From: Mesorhizobium sp. WSM3859
Lineage (GTDB): Bacteria > Pseudomonadota > Alphaproteobacteria > Rhizobiales > Rhizobiaceae
Direction: 5' to 3'
NCBI RefSeq assembly: GCF_002295065.1
Contig: NZ_NSGG01000004.1
Location: forward strand, 124,001-188,000
DNA length: 64,000 nt
Below the pieces are notes generated by a model. That model did not search any database. It saw only the letters and a program-made list of their open reading frames with translations, and was not told the origin of the DNA. This document shows, piece after piece, positions 1 through 8,351 of this stretch; positions within the stretch are counted from its first letter, which is position 1, and each line of letters starts with the position of its first letter. The position numbers and the translations under genes are program-made.

Positions 1-1
1 C

Positions 2-175
2 GAGCTCTACACCGCCTCGCGTCTGACCATCGATCCTGACACCCGCGCCGAGCGCGGCTATCTCGACCTGCTTGCCGGCCGGCTCGGCCTGCCGGATGCC
101 CTGGTCGATCATGTCGAAGCGACGGTTTCGGCGGCCAAGGTGCCGGCCGGGAGCGCGCCCGGTTCGCCGTGGTGA
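2..175 (+). CDS. C-terminal end of a DUF533 (YebE/TerB-like) protein, 5' truncated by window edge
   Basis: An open frame enters from the left edge and stops with TGA at 173-175, giving the last 57 residues of a protein. The visible part reads ELYTASRLTIDPDTRAERGY followed by LDLLAGRLGLPDALVDHVEA, which is the characteristic C-terminus of DUF533 proteins (YebE, TerB-like helical fold, often membrane-linked). The molecular role of that family is unknown. A strong hairpin terminator follows about 120 bp downstream. Family assignment is from recognition of the ending only, because the N-terminal part is outside the window. Confidence 0.75.
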   Translation, partial: ELYTASRLTIDPDTRAERGYLDLLAGRLGLPDALVDHVEATVSAAKVPAGSAPGSPW

Positions 176-297
176 ACAAGCGTTGGTAAACGCCAGCCGG
201 CGACGCCTTGCCGATCGCTAATCTCTCGTTAACCCAGAAAGCGCATCATTCTAACCAGTCGGACCGGCTTTTCCTCCTCCCAAGCGCGGTTCAGATC

Positions 298-325
298 GGG
301 GCGGTCGCCAATGGCCGCCCTTTTT
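298..325 (+). terminator. Rho-independent terminator after the DUF533 gene
   Basis: An 8-bp stem (GGGCGGTC paired with GGCCGCCC, one G-U pair) closes a 6-nt loop and is followed directly by five T residues. It lies downstream of the DUF533 gene and upstream of the SDR gene on the same strand, so it probably separates the two transcripts. Confidence 0.7.
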
Positions 326-416
326 GTTGGCCCTTTCTTTATCGCCAACAGCGGCTTGCCTTGATCCCTGGCATTTGCGATGCCACGTCTTTGCATGCAT
401 GACCGGGAGGACGGCG

Positions 417-1178
417 ATGACCGCCATAGCAGAGAAGACCGCTATCGTGACCGGCGCCGGCACCGGCATCGGCAAGAGCGTCGCCACGGCGCTGCTCAAG
501 GCCGGCTGGAACACGGTGTTCTGCGGGCGCCGCAAGGCGGTTCTGGAGGAGGCGATCGCCGAGGCGGGCAAGACGCAGGCCAAGGCATTGGCCGTCGCCT
601 GCGACATCAGCAAGGCCGGCGAGGTCGACGACATGTTCGAGACCGTGCTCGAGGCCTTCGGCCGCGTCGACCTGCTCTTCAACAATGCCGGCATGGGTTA
701 CAAGTCGACACTGATCGACGAAATTCCGGTCGAGGTCTGGAACGACGTCGTCGGCGTCAATCTCACCGGCTCGTTCCTGTGCGCCCGCGCCGCCTTCGGC
801 GCCATGCGCCGGCAAAAGCCGATGGGCGGCCGCATCATCAACAACGGCTCGGTGTCGGCCTACGCGCCGCGCCCCGGCTCCGCGCCCTATACGGCGACCA
901 AGCACGCCATCACCGGGCTCACCAAGACGCTGGCGCTCGACGGCCGGCCCTTCGACATCGCCTGCGGCCAGATCGACATCGGCAATGCACTGACCGAGAT
1001 GGCGCAGCCGATGACGGTCGGCGTGCCGCAGGCCAATGGCTCGATCGCCGCCGAGGCGGTGATGGACGTGCAGCGCGTCGCCGACGCGGTGCTGCACATG
1101 GCCAGCCTGCCGCTCGACGCCAATGTGCTGTTCATGACGGTGATGGCGACGAAGATGCCGTTCGTCGGGCGCGGATAG
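417..1178 (+). CDS. SDR family NAD(P)-dependent oxidoreductase
   Basis: A 253-residue classical short-chain dehydrogenase. The N-terminal Rossmann motif TGAGTGIG binds the nicotinamide cofactor; NNAG (in LLFNNAGMG) and the Y-x3-K catalytic pair (YTATK) are all present with normal spacing. The substrate cannot be told from sequence. The ATG at 417 was chosen because GGGAGG sits six bases upstream and the Rossmann strand starts at once; an in-frame ATG at 324 would add a non-homologous tail overlapping the preceding terminator. It converges on the aminotransferase gene with only 12 bp between the stops. Confidence 0.9.
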   Translation: MTAIAEKTAIVTGAGTGIGKSVATALLKAGWNTVFCGRRKAVLEEAIAEAGKTQAKALAVACDISKAGEVDDMFETVLEAFGRVDLLFNNAGMGYKSTLIDEIPVEVWNDVVGVNLTGSFLCARAAFGAMRRQKPMGGRIINNGSVSAYAPRPGSAPYTATKHAITGLTKTLALDGRPFDIACGQIDIGNALTEMAQPMTVGVPQANGSIAAEAVMDVQRVADAVLHMASLPLDANVLFMTVMATKMPFVGRG

Positions 1179-1190
1179 GCGCCTAACGGG

Positions 1191-2375
1191 TCACTTCTTC
1201 AGAAACGCCTCGATCCGCTCAAGCGCGCGCAGGATGTTCTCCTCGGAATTGGCGTAGGACAGCCGGATGTAGCCTTCGCCGAGCACGCCGAAGTCGGGGC
1301 CGCCGATCAGCGCAACGCCTGCATCCTCCAGCAGCGCCGAGGCAAGCTTCTTGGCCTTCCAGCCGGTCTTCGAAACGTTGGGGAAGGCGTAGAACGCGCC
1401 TTTCGGCGTGATGCAGGAAATGCCGGGCAGCGCGTTCAGCCCCTCGACCACGATCTTCCTGCGGTTGTCGAAGGCGCGCATCATCTTGTCGACATCGTCC
1501 TGCGGGCCGTCGATCGCGGCGACCCCGGCAAACTGGCTCGGCGCGTTGACACAGGACCAGCAGTTCACCGCCAGCTTGCGCACCTTGTCGTAGAGATAGG
1601 CGCCCTTGTCGCCGTTCGGCCAGATCGACCAGCCCATGCGCCAGCCGGTCATCGCCCACGTCTTCGACCAGCCGTTGAGCACGATCAGGCGGTCGCGGAT
1701 TTCGGGGAAGTTGAGCAGCGAGCAGTGGGTCTCGCCGTCATAGGTCATGACGTCGTAGATCTCGTCCGACATGATGGCGACGTCAGGGTGCTTCTCCAGG
1801 CCCTTGACCAGCTTCTCGATCTCGGCGCGGGGCGTGACGCCACCGGTCGGATTGGCGGGCGAGTTGAGGATGAGCAGCCTGGTCTTCGGCGTGATCAGCG
1901 CCAGCGTCTCGTCGGCCGAGAAGGCAAAGCCGTTCTCCTCGCGGATCGGCACCGGCACCGGCGTGGCGCCGGTGAACTCGATCATCGAGCGATAGATCGG
2001 GAATCCGGGATCTGGATAGAGGATCTCGGTGCCGGCCTCGCCGAACATCAGGATCGCGGCGAACATGGTCGGCTTGCCGCCGGGCAGGATCATCACATTC
2101 TCGGGCGAAACCTCGACGCCGGTGGTGGTCAGCGTGCGGCGCACGACGGCCTCGCGTGTGGCCAAAAGGCCGTTGGCCGGCGTGTAGCCGTGGTGGCCGT
2201 CGCGCAGCGCCTTGATCGCCGCCTCGACGATGTGCTGCGGCGTCTTGAAGTCGGGCTGGCCGATGCCGAGATTGATGACGTCGCGTCCCTGATGGGCAAG
2301 TGCTGTGGCCCTCGCCAGCACCGCAAAGGCATTTTCCTCGCCGAGACGATCGAAGGCCGCGATGGTGTGGAGCAT
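1191..2375 (-). CDS. PLP-dependent class I/II aminotransferase
   Basis: A 394-residue fold-type I aminotransferase that transfers amino groups between an amino acid and a 2-oxo acid. Visible motifs are the N-terminal LGIGQPDFKTP, the LNSPANPTGG loop, the MSDEIYD segment and the PLP-lysine region NGWSKTWAMTGWRMGW. The family covers aspartate, aromatic and alanine-type enzymes, and the substrate is not resolvable here. The ATG at 2375 follows a GGGACGGG ribosome site; an upstream in-frame ATG at 2525 would add 50 unrelated residues overlapping the divergent GNAT gene. The pair is divergent, with 82 bp between the two start codons. Confidence 0.88.
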   Translation of the reverse strand: MLHTIAAFDRLGEENAFAVLARATALAHQGRDVINLGIGQPDFKTPQHIVEAAIKALRDGHHGYTPANGLLATREAVVRRTLTTTGVEVSPENVMILPGGKPTMFAAILMFGEAGTEILYPDPGFPIYRSMIEFTGATPVPVPIREENGFAFSADETLALITPKTRLLILNSPANPTGGVTPRAEIEKLVKGLEKHPDVAIMSDEIYDVMTYDGETHCSLLNFPEIRDRLIVLNGWSKTWAMTGWRMGWSIWPNGDKGAYLYDKVRKLAVNCWSCVNAPSQFAGVAAIDGPQDDVDKMMRAFDNRRKIVVEGLNALPGISCITPKGAFYAFPNVSKTGWKAKKLASALLEDAGVALIGGPDFGVLGEGYIRLSYANSEENILRALERIEAFLKK

Positions 2376-2457
2376 TTTTCCCGTCCCTGTGGTTCTTTCT
2401 GTGAGCGAGCGTTTTTGTGACCGTCCGCTGGGAAAAGTCAACGGATTGGAGTGGCAG

Positions 2458-3144
2458 GTGTCGGAAGATCTGAAGAATTGGCAGCCGCGCCCACGGCCGG
2501 AACGCAAGGCGATCGAGGGGCGCACGGTCAGGCTTGAGCCGCTCAGCGCGGCGAAGCATGGCGACGGCCTCTACGAGGCCTCCTCGGTTTCGGATGCCGG
2601 CGGACGTTTCGCCTGGCTGCCCGATTACCCGCCGGAGACCCGCGCCGCCTTCCAGCCGTGGCTCGACAAGGCGGAAGCGAGCGAGGATCCGCTGTTCTTC
2701 AGCGTCATCGATAAGGCGAGCGGCAAGATCGCCGGGCGCCAGACGCTGATGCGTATCGACGCCGCCAACGGCGTCGGGGAAATCGGCAACATCTATTGGG
2801 GTCCGCTGATCTCGCGCAAGCCGGCGGCTACCGAGGCGCAGTTCCTGTTTGCGAAATATCTTTTCGACGATCTCGGCTACCGCCGCTACGAGTGGAAATG
2901 CAACAACCGCAACGAGCCCTCGAAGCGCGCCGCCGAGCGCTTCGGCTTCAAGTTCGAGGGCATCTTCCGCCAGCATCTTGTGGTGAAGGGTGAAAACCGA
3001 GACACGGCGTGGTATTCGATCATCGACAAGGAATGGCCGGCCTTGCGCAAAGCCTATGAGGGCTGGCTCGACCCGGCAAATTTCGATGGCGAGGGCGTCC
3101 AGAAGCGGCGGCTGGAGGATTTCCGCTCCGACTTTGGCGCGTAA
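2458..3144 (+). CDS. GNAT family N-acetyltransferase (RimJ/RimL type)
   Basis: A 228-residue acetyltransferase of the RimJ/RimL-like GNAT group, which moves an acetyl group from acetyl-CoA to an amine. Features include the N-terminal RTVRLEPL strand, the conserved IGNIYWGP segment, YEWKCNNRNEPSKRAAERFGF (the helix of the acetyl-CoA fold that this subgroup retains) and the FEGIFRQH strand. The GTG at 2458 is preceded by GGAG at 2448-2451 with six-base spacing; no ATG suits the homologous start. It is divergent from the aminotransferase. A palindromic repeat begins at the base after its stop codon. Substrate unknown. Confidence 0.85.
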   Translation: MSEDLKNWQPRPRPERKAIEGRTVRLEPLSAAKHGDGLYEASSVSDAGGRFAWLPDYPPETRAAFQPWLDKAEASEDPLFFSVIDKASGKIAGRQTLMRIDAANGVGEIGNIYWGPLISRKPAATEAQFLFAKYLFDDLGYRRYEWKCNNRNEPSKRAAERFGFKFEGIFRQHLVVKGENRDTAWYSIIDKEWPALRKAYEGWLDPANFDGEGVQKRRLEDFRSDFGA

Positions 3145-3190
3145 CCATGATCCCGAAAAGTGGGCAACCGGTTTTCGGATAGGATCATGG
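3145..3190. repeat. Short palindromic intergenic repeat (CATGATCC type)
   Basis: A 46-bp element bounded by CCATGATCC and its reverse complement GGATCATGG, enclosing CGAAAAGTGGG and CCGGTTTTCGG. It begins immediately after the GNAT stop codon and ends 21 bp before the CDF start. Related text (GATC/CATG ends with an AAACCGG and CACTTTTCG core) occurs at 13198-13267 and in part at 31576-31620, so this is a dispersed family in this genome. Confidence 0.75.
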
Positions 3191-3211
3191 TCAGTAACGA
3201 GGAGTTCCGCG

Positions 3212-4186
3212 ATGGCGCATGACCACGGTTCGCATGGGCACAACCATGGCGCCGGCCATGTGCATGGCTCGACCGACAAGAAACGGGTGCTGATAGCCAC
3301 TTGGCTGACTGCCGGCTTCATGGTCGCCGAGGCGCTCGGCGGCTGGCTCACCGGATCGCTGGCGCTTGTCGCCGATGCCGGCCACATGCTGGCCGACGCC
3401 ATCGCGCTCGGTCTTGCCTGGTATGCCTTCCATCTCGCCGGACGCCCGGCAACGGGCCGTCTGACGTATGGCTTCGGCCGGGTGAAGACGCTGGTCGCCT
3501 ACACCAACGGCATCGCCATCTTCGTCATCGCGCTGTGGATCGTCTACGAAGCCTGGGGACGGCTGATGCACCCAGCGCCCGTGCTCGGCGGGCCGATGCT
3601 GGTCGTGGCGGTGGCAGGCCTCCTGGTCAACATCGCCTCCTTCTTCGTGCTGCATGGCGGCGACCGCGAGAGCCTCAACATGCGCGGCGCCATCCTGCAT
3701 GTGCTGGGCGACCTGCTGGGCTCCGCCGCCGCCATTGTCGCCGCCATCATCATCCTGGCGACGGGCTGGACTCCGATCGATCCAATCCTGTCGGTGCTGG
3801 TGTCGCTGCTCATCCTGTCGACCGCCTGGTCGCTGATGCGCGAGGCGGCGCATGTGCTGCTGGAAGGCGTGCCGGGGAGCCTCGATCGCGACCTGATCGC
3901 CAAGGACATCGAAGGCACGGTCAAGGGCGTGCGCGAGGTGCACCACATGCATGTCTGGTCGCTCGACGGGACATCCAACATTGCGACGTTGCATGCCTGC
4001 CTGAACGACGGCGTGGATGCGTTTGTGGCGGTAAGCGCCATCAAGAAACGGCTATCCGCCAAGCACGGCATCGATCATGCCACGGTCGAACCGGAATTCG
4101 GGCAATGCGCCGACAGCCATGACATGCACGACCACCAGCACGATCACGCGCATGGCGCGCCCGCCGATCGCCGGCACTACCACTGA
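3212..4186 (+). CDS. CDF family cation efflux transporter (zinc/cadmium type)
   Basis: A 324-residue inner-membrane metal/proton antiporter of the cation diffusion facilitator family (ZitB/CzcD type). The N-terminal HDHGSHGHNHGAGHVHG and the C-terminal HDMHDHQHDHAHG are histidine-rich metal-binding tails. Six membrane segments are visible, with the H-x3-D metal site (ADAGHMLADA) in segment 2 and the second site near HVLGDLLGS in segment 5, followed by a cytoplasmic domain with VREVHHMHVWSLDG. The ATG at 3212 follows a GAGGAG ribosome site and starts exactly at the His-rich tail. Zn2+, Cd2+ or Co2+ are all possible substrates. Confidence 0.92.
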   Translation: MAHDHGSHGHNHGAGHVHGSTDKKRVLIATWLTAGFMVAEALGGWLTGSLALVADAGHMLADAIALGLAWYAFHLAGRPATGRLTYGFGRVKTLVAYTNGIAIFVIALWIVYEAWGRLMHPAPVLGGPMLVVAVAGLLVNIASFFVLHGGDRESLNMRGAILHVLGDLLGSAAAIVAAIIILATGWTPIDPILSVLVSLLILSTAWSLMREAAHVLLEGVPGSLDRDLIAKDIEGTVKGVREVHHMHVWSLDGTSNIATLHACLNDGVDAFVAVSAIKKRLSAKHGIDHATVEPEFGQCADSHDMHDHQHDHAHGAPADRRHYH

Positions 4187-4229
4187 CCACCATTATGCCT
4201 AACAGCGTCGAAGCCAGGAAAGCCTGCTG

Positions 4230-4436
4230 ATGGATCGTGACACACGCAACGCGGCGATCGCCGCGGCTGTGATACTGCTCGTGTTCGGTCTCGCCGCCTA
4301 TTTCCTGCCGGCCATCATGCTGGCCGCGGGCAAGGTGTCGACGGTGCTGGCGGCCGTCATCGCCGCGGTCTTCATGGTCGGGCTGTTTGTTGTCCTGTGG
4401 CTGCGCGGGCGCAGCCAACGCAAGAAAGGTCTCTGA
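4230..4436 (+). CDS. Small two-helix membrane protein, function unknown
   Basis: A 68-residue protein almost entirely made of two hydrophobic helices (about residues 7-33 and 37-58) followed by a basic tail RGRSQRKKGL. It sits 43 bp after the CDF gene and ends two bases before the DenD-like start, so the three genes look co-transcribed. An AGGA site lies nine bases before the ATG. I do not recognise a family. The basic end suggests the C-terminus is cytoplasmic. Confidence 0.6.
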   Translation: MDRDTRNAAIAAAVILLVFGLAAYFLPAIMLAAGKVSTVLAAVIAAVFMVGLFVVLWLRGRSQRKKGL

Positions 4437-4438
4437 AG

Positions 4439-5413
4439 ATGAAAATTCTGATCACGGGCGCGGCCGGCATGGTGGGCCGCAAGCTTATCGCGCGGCTGGC
4501 CAGGGACGGCGCCTTGCGCGGGCGCCAGATAAATGCGCTCGACCTGCACGACATCGTGGCGCCGCAGGCGCCGGCGCTTGCGGGCGTCGAGGTCTCGATC
4601 CACACCGGCGATCTTTCCGCGCCTGGCGCCATGGCGGCCCTCGTGGCTCCGCGCCCGGACGTGATCTTCCACCTGGCCGGTATCGTGTCGGGCGAGGCCG
4701 AAGCCAATTTCGATCTCGGCTACCGGGTCAATCTCGACGGCACGCGCGCGCTGTTCGACGCGGTGCGGCTGGCGGCATTTTCGCCGCGCCTTGTCTTCAC
4801 CTCGTCGATCGCCGTGTTCGGCGCGCCGTTTCCAGATGTCATTCCGGACGAGTTCCACCCGACGCCGCTCACCTCATACGGCACGCAGAAGCAGATAAGC
4901 GAAGCGCTGCTCGCCGATTACACACGGCGCGGCCTCTTCGACGGCATCGGTATAAGGCTGCCGACGATCTGCGTGCGCCCCGGCAAGCCGAACAAGGCGG
5001 CCTCCAGCTTCTTCTCCGGCATAATCCGCGAGCCGCTCGCCGGGCAGGAGGCGATCCTGCCGGTGCCGCGCTCGGTGCTGCACACCCATGCCAGCCCGCG
5101 CTCGGCAGTGAATTTCCTCATCCATGCGGCCGAAATCGACGGCGACAAGGTCGGACCGCGCCGCAACCTGACAATGCCTGGCGTCGCCGTCACCGTCGGC
5201 GAGCAGATCGAGGCGCTGGAGCGCATTGCCGGCGCCGAGGTCACGAAGCGGATCCGCGAGCAGCCCGACGAGGTCATCTGGGCGATCGTCAAGGGTTGGC
5301 CGACGCGGTTCGAGGCCAGGCGGGCGCGGGAACTCGGCTTTGCCGCTGAAAAGAATTTCGACGAGATCATCCGCGCTCATATCGAGGACGAGCTCGGCGG
5401 GCAGATAGCGTAG
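4439..5413 (+). CDS. denD: NAD-dependent epimerase/dehydrogenase, D-erythronate dehydrogenase-like
   Basis: A 324-residue extended SDR. The N-terminus ITGAAGMVGRKL is the GxxGxxG dinucleotide site, FHLAGIVSGEAEANFDLGYRVN matches the DenD group, and the catalytic Y-x3-K is the YGTQK segment. DenD enzymes oxidise D-erythronate at C2 in four-carbon acid-sugar catabolism, usually next to DUF1537 kinase and aldolase genes; none of those partners is here, so the exact substrate is inferred. The ATG at 4439 lies two bases after the previous stop and is preceded by GGTCTCTGAAG, suggesting translational coupling. Confidence 0.8.
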   Translation: MKILITGAAGMVGRKLIARLARDGALRGRQINALDLHDIVAPQAPALAGVEVSIHTGDLSAPGAMAALVAPRPDVIFHLAGIVSGEAEANFDLGYRVNLDGTRALFDAVRLAAFSPRLVFTSSIAVFGAPFPDVIPDEFHPTPLTSYGTQKQISEALLADYTRRGLFDGIGIRLPTICVRPGKPNKAASSFFSGIIREPLAGQEAILPVPRSVLHTHASPRSAVNFLIHAAEIDGDKVGPRRNLTMPGVAVTVGEQIEALERIAGAEVTKRIREQPDEVIWAIVKGWPTRFEARRARELGFAAEKNFDEIIRAHIEDELGGQIA

Positions 5414-5448
5414 CGGCCATCCAGCGTCTGGGCGGCGAAAATCGACGT

Positions 5449-6639
5449 TCAGACGCCGCCCGACAGACTCGCCAACAGCAGCAGCAGGCCGACCAGGAAG
5501 ATGAAGGCGGCGCCGCCGATCTCGACGATGGAGTGGATGCGGTTGCCGATGCGGCCTTCGCCGGCGAAATAGACCGCCCAGTTCTTGGCCAGCACGGCGA
5601 TCGTCGCCAGCGCCGAGACGGTGATCGCGGTGCCGATCGACATCGCCAGCACCGACAGCAACCCGCCTAACCAAAGTCCGTTGAGCAGCGCGAAGCTCAG
5701 CACGATCAGCGCGCCGGAGCAGGGGCGGATACCGACGGCGGCCACAGCTGACCAGGCGGTCTTCCAGTCGAAGCGGTCGCCCGAGAGCATCGCCGGATCC
5801 GGCGCATGCGAATGGCCGCAGGTCTCGCAGACTTCGCCCGGATCATGGTCGTGATGGGCGTGGTCGTGCGCGGCGTGATGGTGGTGCTCATGCGCGCCAT
5901 GATCATGGGCGTGGGCATGCGAATGCTCATGATGATGATGATGATCGTCATGCAAATGCGCGGCGTGCGCGTGCGCATGAGAGTGGCCGGCATGGGCATG
6001 TGCGTGAGCTTGAGCGCGGGAATGCCCGCCATGCGAATGGCTGGTATGGGCGGCCGACAGGCTGTAGGCAGGCGTCCTGCCGAAGAGGCGCAGTACCGAT
6101 GGGCCGAGCTTGCGCCACAAGAGCCAGGCACCGAACAAGGTGACCAGCACAAAGCTTGAGATTTCGAGGAACCAGGCGGCGTCGGTCATCGAGATCGCGG
6201 TGCCGCGCAGCACGAAATAGGCAAGCATCATGACGACCACCGCCGTCAGGCCCTGCAGCAGCGCCGAGACGAAGGAGAGCATGATGCCGCGCTTCAGCGC
6301 AACTTCATTGGCGACCATGTAGGATGAGATCACCGCCTTGCCGTGGCCGGGGCCGGCGGCATGAAAGATGCCATAAGCGAAAGACAGGCCGATCAGCAGC
6401 CAGAGCTTGCTGCCGTCCTGGCGCATGGCTTTCATGGCTGCGGCCAGCGAATGGTAGAATTCCTGTTGCCTGAGATTGATCCACATCAGGATGTGGGCGA
6501 ACGGGCCTGTCGCGGTCGGCGCCATGCCGTCATTGGTGCCGATGCCGAGCGAGCTTTGCGCATGCGCGGCGCCGGGCAAGTGAGTGATCACGAAGGTGGC
6601 GGCCAGCAAGCCAAGCGCCAGGTGTAACGACGGTTTCAT
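5449..6639 (-). CDS. NicO-type nickel/cobalt permease with a large histidine-rich loop
   Basis: A 396-residue inner-membrane protein. After a signal-like N-terminus come membrane segments including SFAYGIFHAAGPGHGKAVIS, the H-x4-DH-like signature region of NicO/RcnA transporters. A cytoplasmic loop of about 90 residues (coding 5800-6060) is dominated by His (HAHAHAGHSH, HHHHHEHSHAHAHDH). A second half carries GIRPCSGALIVLSFAL, another family hallmark. It moves Ni2+ or Co2+; RcnA relatives export, others import. The ATG at 6639 follows GGAAGG and lies eight bases after the DUF1007 stop, so the two genes are probably coupled. Confidence 0.88.
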   Translation of the reverse strand: MKPSLHLALGLLAATFVITHLPGAAHAQSSLGIGTNDGMAPTATGPFAHILMWINLRQQEFYHSLAAAMKAMRQDGSKLWLLIGLSFAYGIFHAAGPGHGKAVISSYMVANEVALKRGIMLSFVSALLQGLTAVVVMMLAYFVLRGTAISMTDAAWFLEISSFVLVTLFGAWLLWRKLGPSVLRLFGRTPAYSLSAAHTSHSHGGHSRAQAHAHAHAGHSHAHAHAAHLHDDHHHHHEHSHAHAHDHGAHEHHHHAAHDHAHHDHDPGEVCETCGHSHAPDPAMLSGDRFDWKTAWSAVAAVGIRPCSGALIVLSFALLNGLWLGGLLSVLAMSIGTAITVSALATIAVLAKNWAVYFAGEGRIGNRIHSIVEIGGAAFIFLVGLLLLLASLSGGV

Positions 6640-6646
6640 CACCAAA

Positions 6647-7339
6647 TCATCCTTCCGGCGGGCAGTCCAATTCGAGCTTGGTGGCGAAGATCTTGCTCAT
6701 GTCGGTGCCTGTCGGATCGTTGAAGAACGCGTCCGTCAGGGTCTTCTGGTTTTCCTTGATCGCCTCATCCGGATCTGGGCGGATGACCTTCTTGGTGCAG
6801 GTCGAGGGCAGGCCTTCGACCGTGAGGTTGGCGTCGTCGGTGAAGTCGATCGCGGTGTAGAAGGTCGGATCGTAGACGCCGATATCGATCTTGCCGGCAA
6901 GCTTGATCGGCGTCTTGGGCTGCGATTCGAACAGGATGATCAACTGGTCGTTGTCGAAGTTCGCCATGAGGTGCGGCGGCGGCACCATGGGCACGTCCTT
7001 GCCGTCCTGGGTGACGAGCTGGAAGTAGTTGAACTCGGCCAGCGAGGAATGGACGGTGTCGGCCACTTCCTTGAGCTCTTTGTCGTCAAGTTTCAGATCG
7101 GAGTTCTTGTCGAACTCCATCATCACTGTACTCGAAAACAGGTCGTCGAAGCGCCAAAGGTGGCGCAGCGCCGTCACACTTTGGTGATCCTGGCTGAGAA
7201 TGACGTCGAGCCGGGCTTCGGCGAAGACATGCGGGTGCACTTCAGCCTGTTCGACCGAGGCCAATGTGGCCGCAAGGGCCGAAGCCAGCATGGTTGCTTG
7301 CCGTTTCAGATGCATTCCGTGCCGCGATTCCATTGACAT
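6647..7339 (-). CDS. DUF1007 periplasmic protein, partner of the NicO permease
   Basis: A secreted protein of about 230 residues with an N-terminal signal sequence, then VHPHVFAEARLDVIL, which is the DUF1007 opening, and the conserved LRHLWRFDDLFSS and FDKNSDLKLDDKEL (an EF-hand-like acidic loop). DUF1007 proteins are regularly encoded beside NicO transporters and are thought to act in the periplasm in metal delivery, although the mechanism is unproven. The start is uncertain: an upstream ATG at 7351 lies inside a palindromic repeat, so the next ATG (7339) is given, but 7333 or 7315 is equally possible. Confidence 0.85.
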   Translation of the reverse strand: MSMESRHGMHLKRQATMLASALAATLASVEQAEVHPHVFAEARLDVILSQDHQSVTALRHLWRFDDLFSSTVMMEFDKNSDLKLDDKELKEVADTVHSSLAEFNYFQLVTQDGKDVPMVPPPHLMANFDNDQLIILFESQPKTPIKLAGKIDIGVYDPTFYTAIDFTDDANLTVEGLPSTCTKKVIRPDPDEAIKENQKTLTDAFFNDPTGTDMSKIFATKLELDCPPEG

Positions 7340-7343
7340 TGTT

Positions 7344-7396
7344 TTACGCAATTCCGGACGGAAAACCGCTACGCACTTTTCCTGGAATTGCTCTAG
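7344..7396. repeat. Palindromic repeat, CAATTCC/GGAATTG type, copy 1
   Basis: An imperfect palindrome bounded by CAATTCC (7349-7355) and GGAATTG (7384-7390), with GGACGGAAAACCG and CACTTTTCC inside. A second copy at 12063-12118 differs by one base over about 49 bases, and the element at 62818-62881 shares the AGCA(A/G)TTCCAGGA end. It lies directly upstream of the DUF1007 gene. Confidence 0.8.
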
Positions 7397-7446
7397 GGAG
7401 CGAGCCCGAGGGTTGACATAAAGCAGGCGAAATTGGGACGCGTCCC

Positions 7447-8349
7447 CTACGACGCCGTATCGCGCGTCCTGAACCAGTGCACCAGGAAGTCGACGAAGAC
7501 CCTTACCTTGGCCGGCAGATAGCGGCGGTGCGGGTAGACGGCGAAGATGCCGGTGCCCGACAGGAGGCGATCGTCGAGCGCTGTGACCAGCTTACCGGAC
7601 GCGACGTCGGGGGCGGCGATGAAATCGGGCAGCAAGGCAAAGCCGAGGCCCGAGAGCGCCGCGGCTCGTGCCACGATCGGGCTGTTGACTTCGATCGGGC
7701 CTGACACGGCGACGCTCATGGATTCCTCGCCCTCGCCCTTGAAACGCCAGTTGGCCAGCGAGCGGCCGTTGGTGTCGACGATGCAGGGCAGGTTGGCGAG
7801 ATCCTGCGGCCGCGTCGGCGCGCCATGCTTGGCCATCAGCTCCGGCGACGCGCAAAGCCTGACCGAAAACGGCGCCAGCCGCCTGGCGATCAGCGAGGAG
7901 TTCTCCAGCCGCGAGATGCGCACGGCAAGGTCGAACCCTTCCTCGACCAGGTCGACGAAACGGTCGTCGAGATGGATGTCGAGCACGATGTCGGGGTGCT
8001 GCCTGGTGAAGTCGATCAGCGATTGGCCGATCGGCGCGTCGGCGAAGGTGCGGGCGGCCGACAGCTTGATCCTGCCGCGGACGTCGCCGGAAGACTGGCG
8101 CACCGTCTCGGCGAGGCTGTCGACCTCGCGCACGATCTCGGAGGCGCGCTGGTAATAGGTGTGGCCGGCCTCGGTCAGCGAGAACTGGCGCGTGGTGCGG
8201 TTCAACAGCAGCGCGCCGAGCTCGTCCTCCAGCTCGCGCACATATTTCGACAGCAGCGCCTTGGAGCGGCCGATCTTGCGCGCCGCGGCCGAAAAGCCTT
8301 CCGCCTCGACCACGTCGATGAAGGCGCGCATGCGGGTCAATGTATCCAT
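7447..8349 (-). CDS. LysR family transcriptional regulator
   Basis: A 300-residue LTTR. Residues 1-60 form the winged helix-turn-helix (MRAFIDVVEAEGFSAAARKI, then RSKALLSKYVRELEDELGALLLNRT), followed by the linker and the two-lobed effector domain starting near IKLSAARTFADAPIG. Its ATG lies two bases after the stop of the amidase gene, so the two share a transcript. That arrangement, with the regulator downstream and co-oriented, is unusual for LysR genes, which are more often divergent. The target may be this operon or a distant one; the effector is unknown. Confidence 0.9.
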   Translation of the reverse strand: MDTLTRMRAFIDVVEAEGFSAAARKIGRSKALLSKYVRELEDELGALLLNRTTRQFSLTEAGHTYYQRASEIVREVDSLAETVRQSSGDVRGRIKLSAARTFADAPIGQSLIDFTRQHPDIVLDIHLDDRFVDLVEEGFDLAVRISRLENSSLIARRLAPFSVRLCASPELMAKHGAPTRPQDLANLPCIVDTNGRSLANWRFKGEGEESMSVAVSGPIEVNSPIVARAAALSGLGFALLPDFIAAPDVASGKLVTALDDRLLSGTGIFAVYPHRRYLPAKVRVFVDFLVHWFRTRDTAS

Positions 8350-8351
8350 GG

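Noticed and set aside
4874..5674. Long antisense open frames over denD and other GC-rich genes (also 338-1097, 20.8-23.4 kb, 34-36 kb)
   Set aside because: Arg/Ala/Pro-rich shadow frames caused by high third-position GC, without ribosome sites or conserved motifs.
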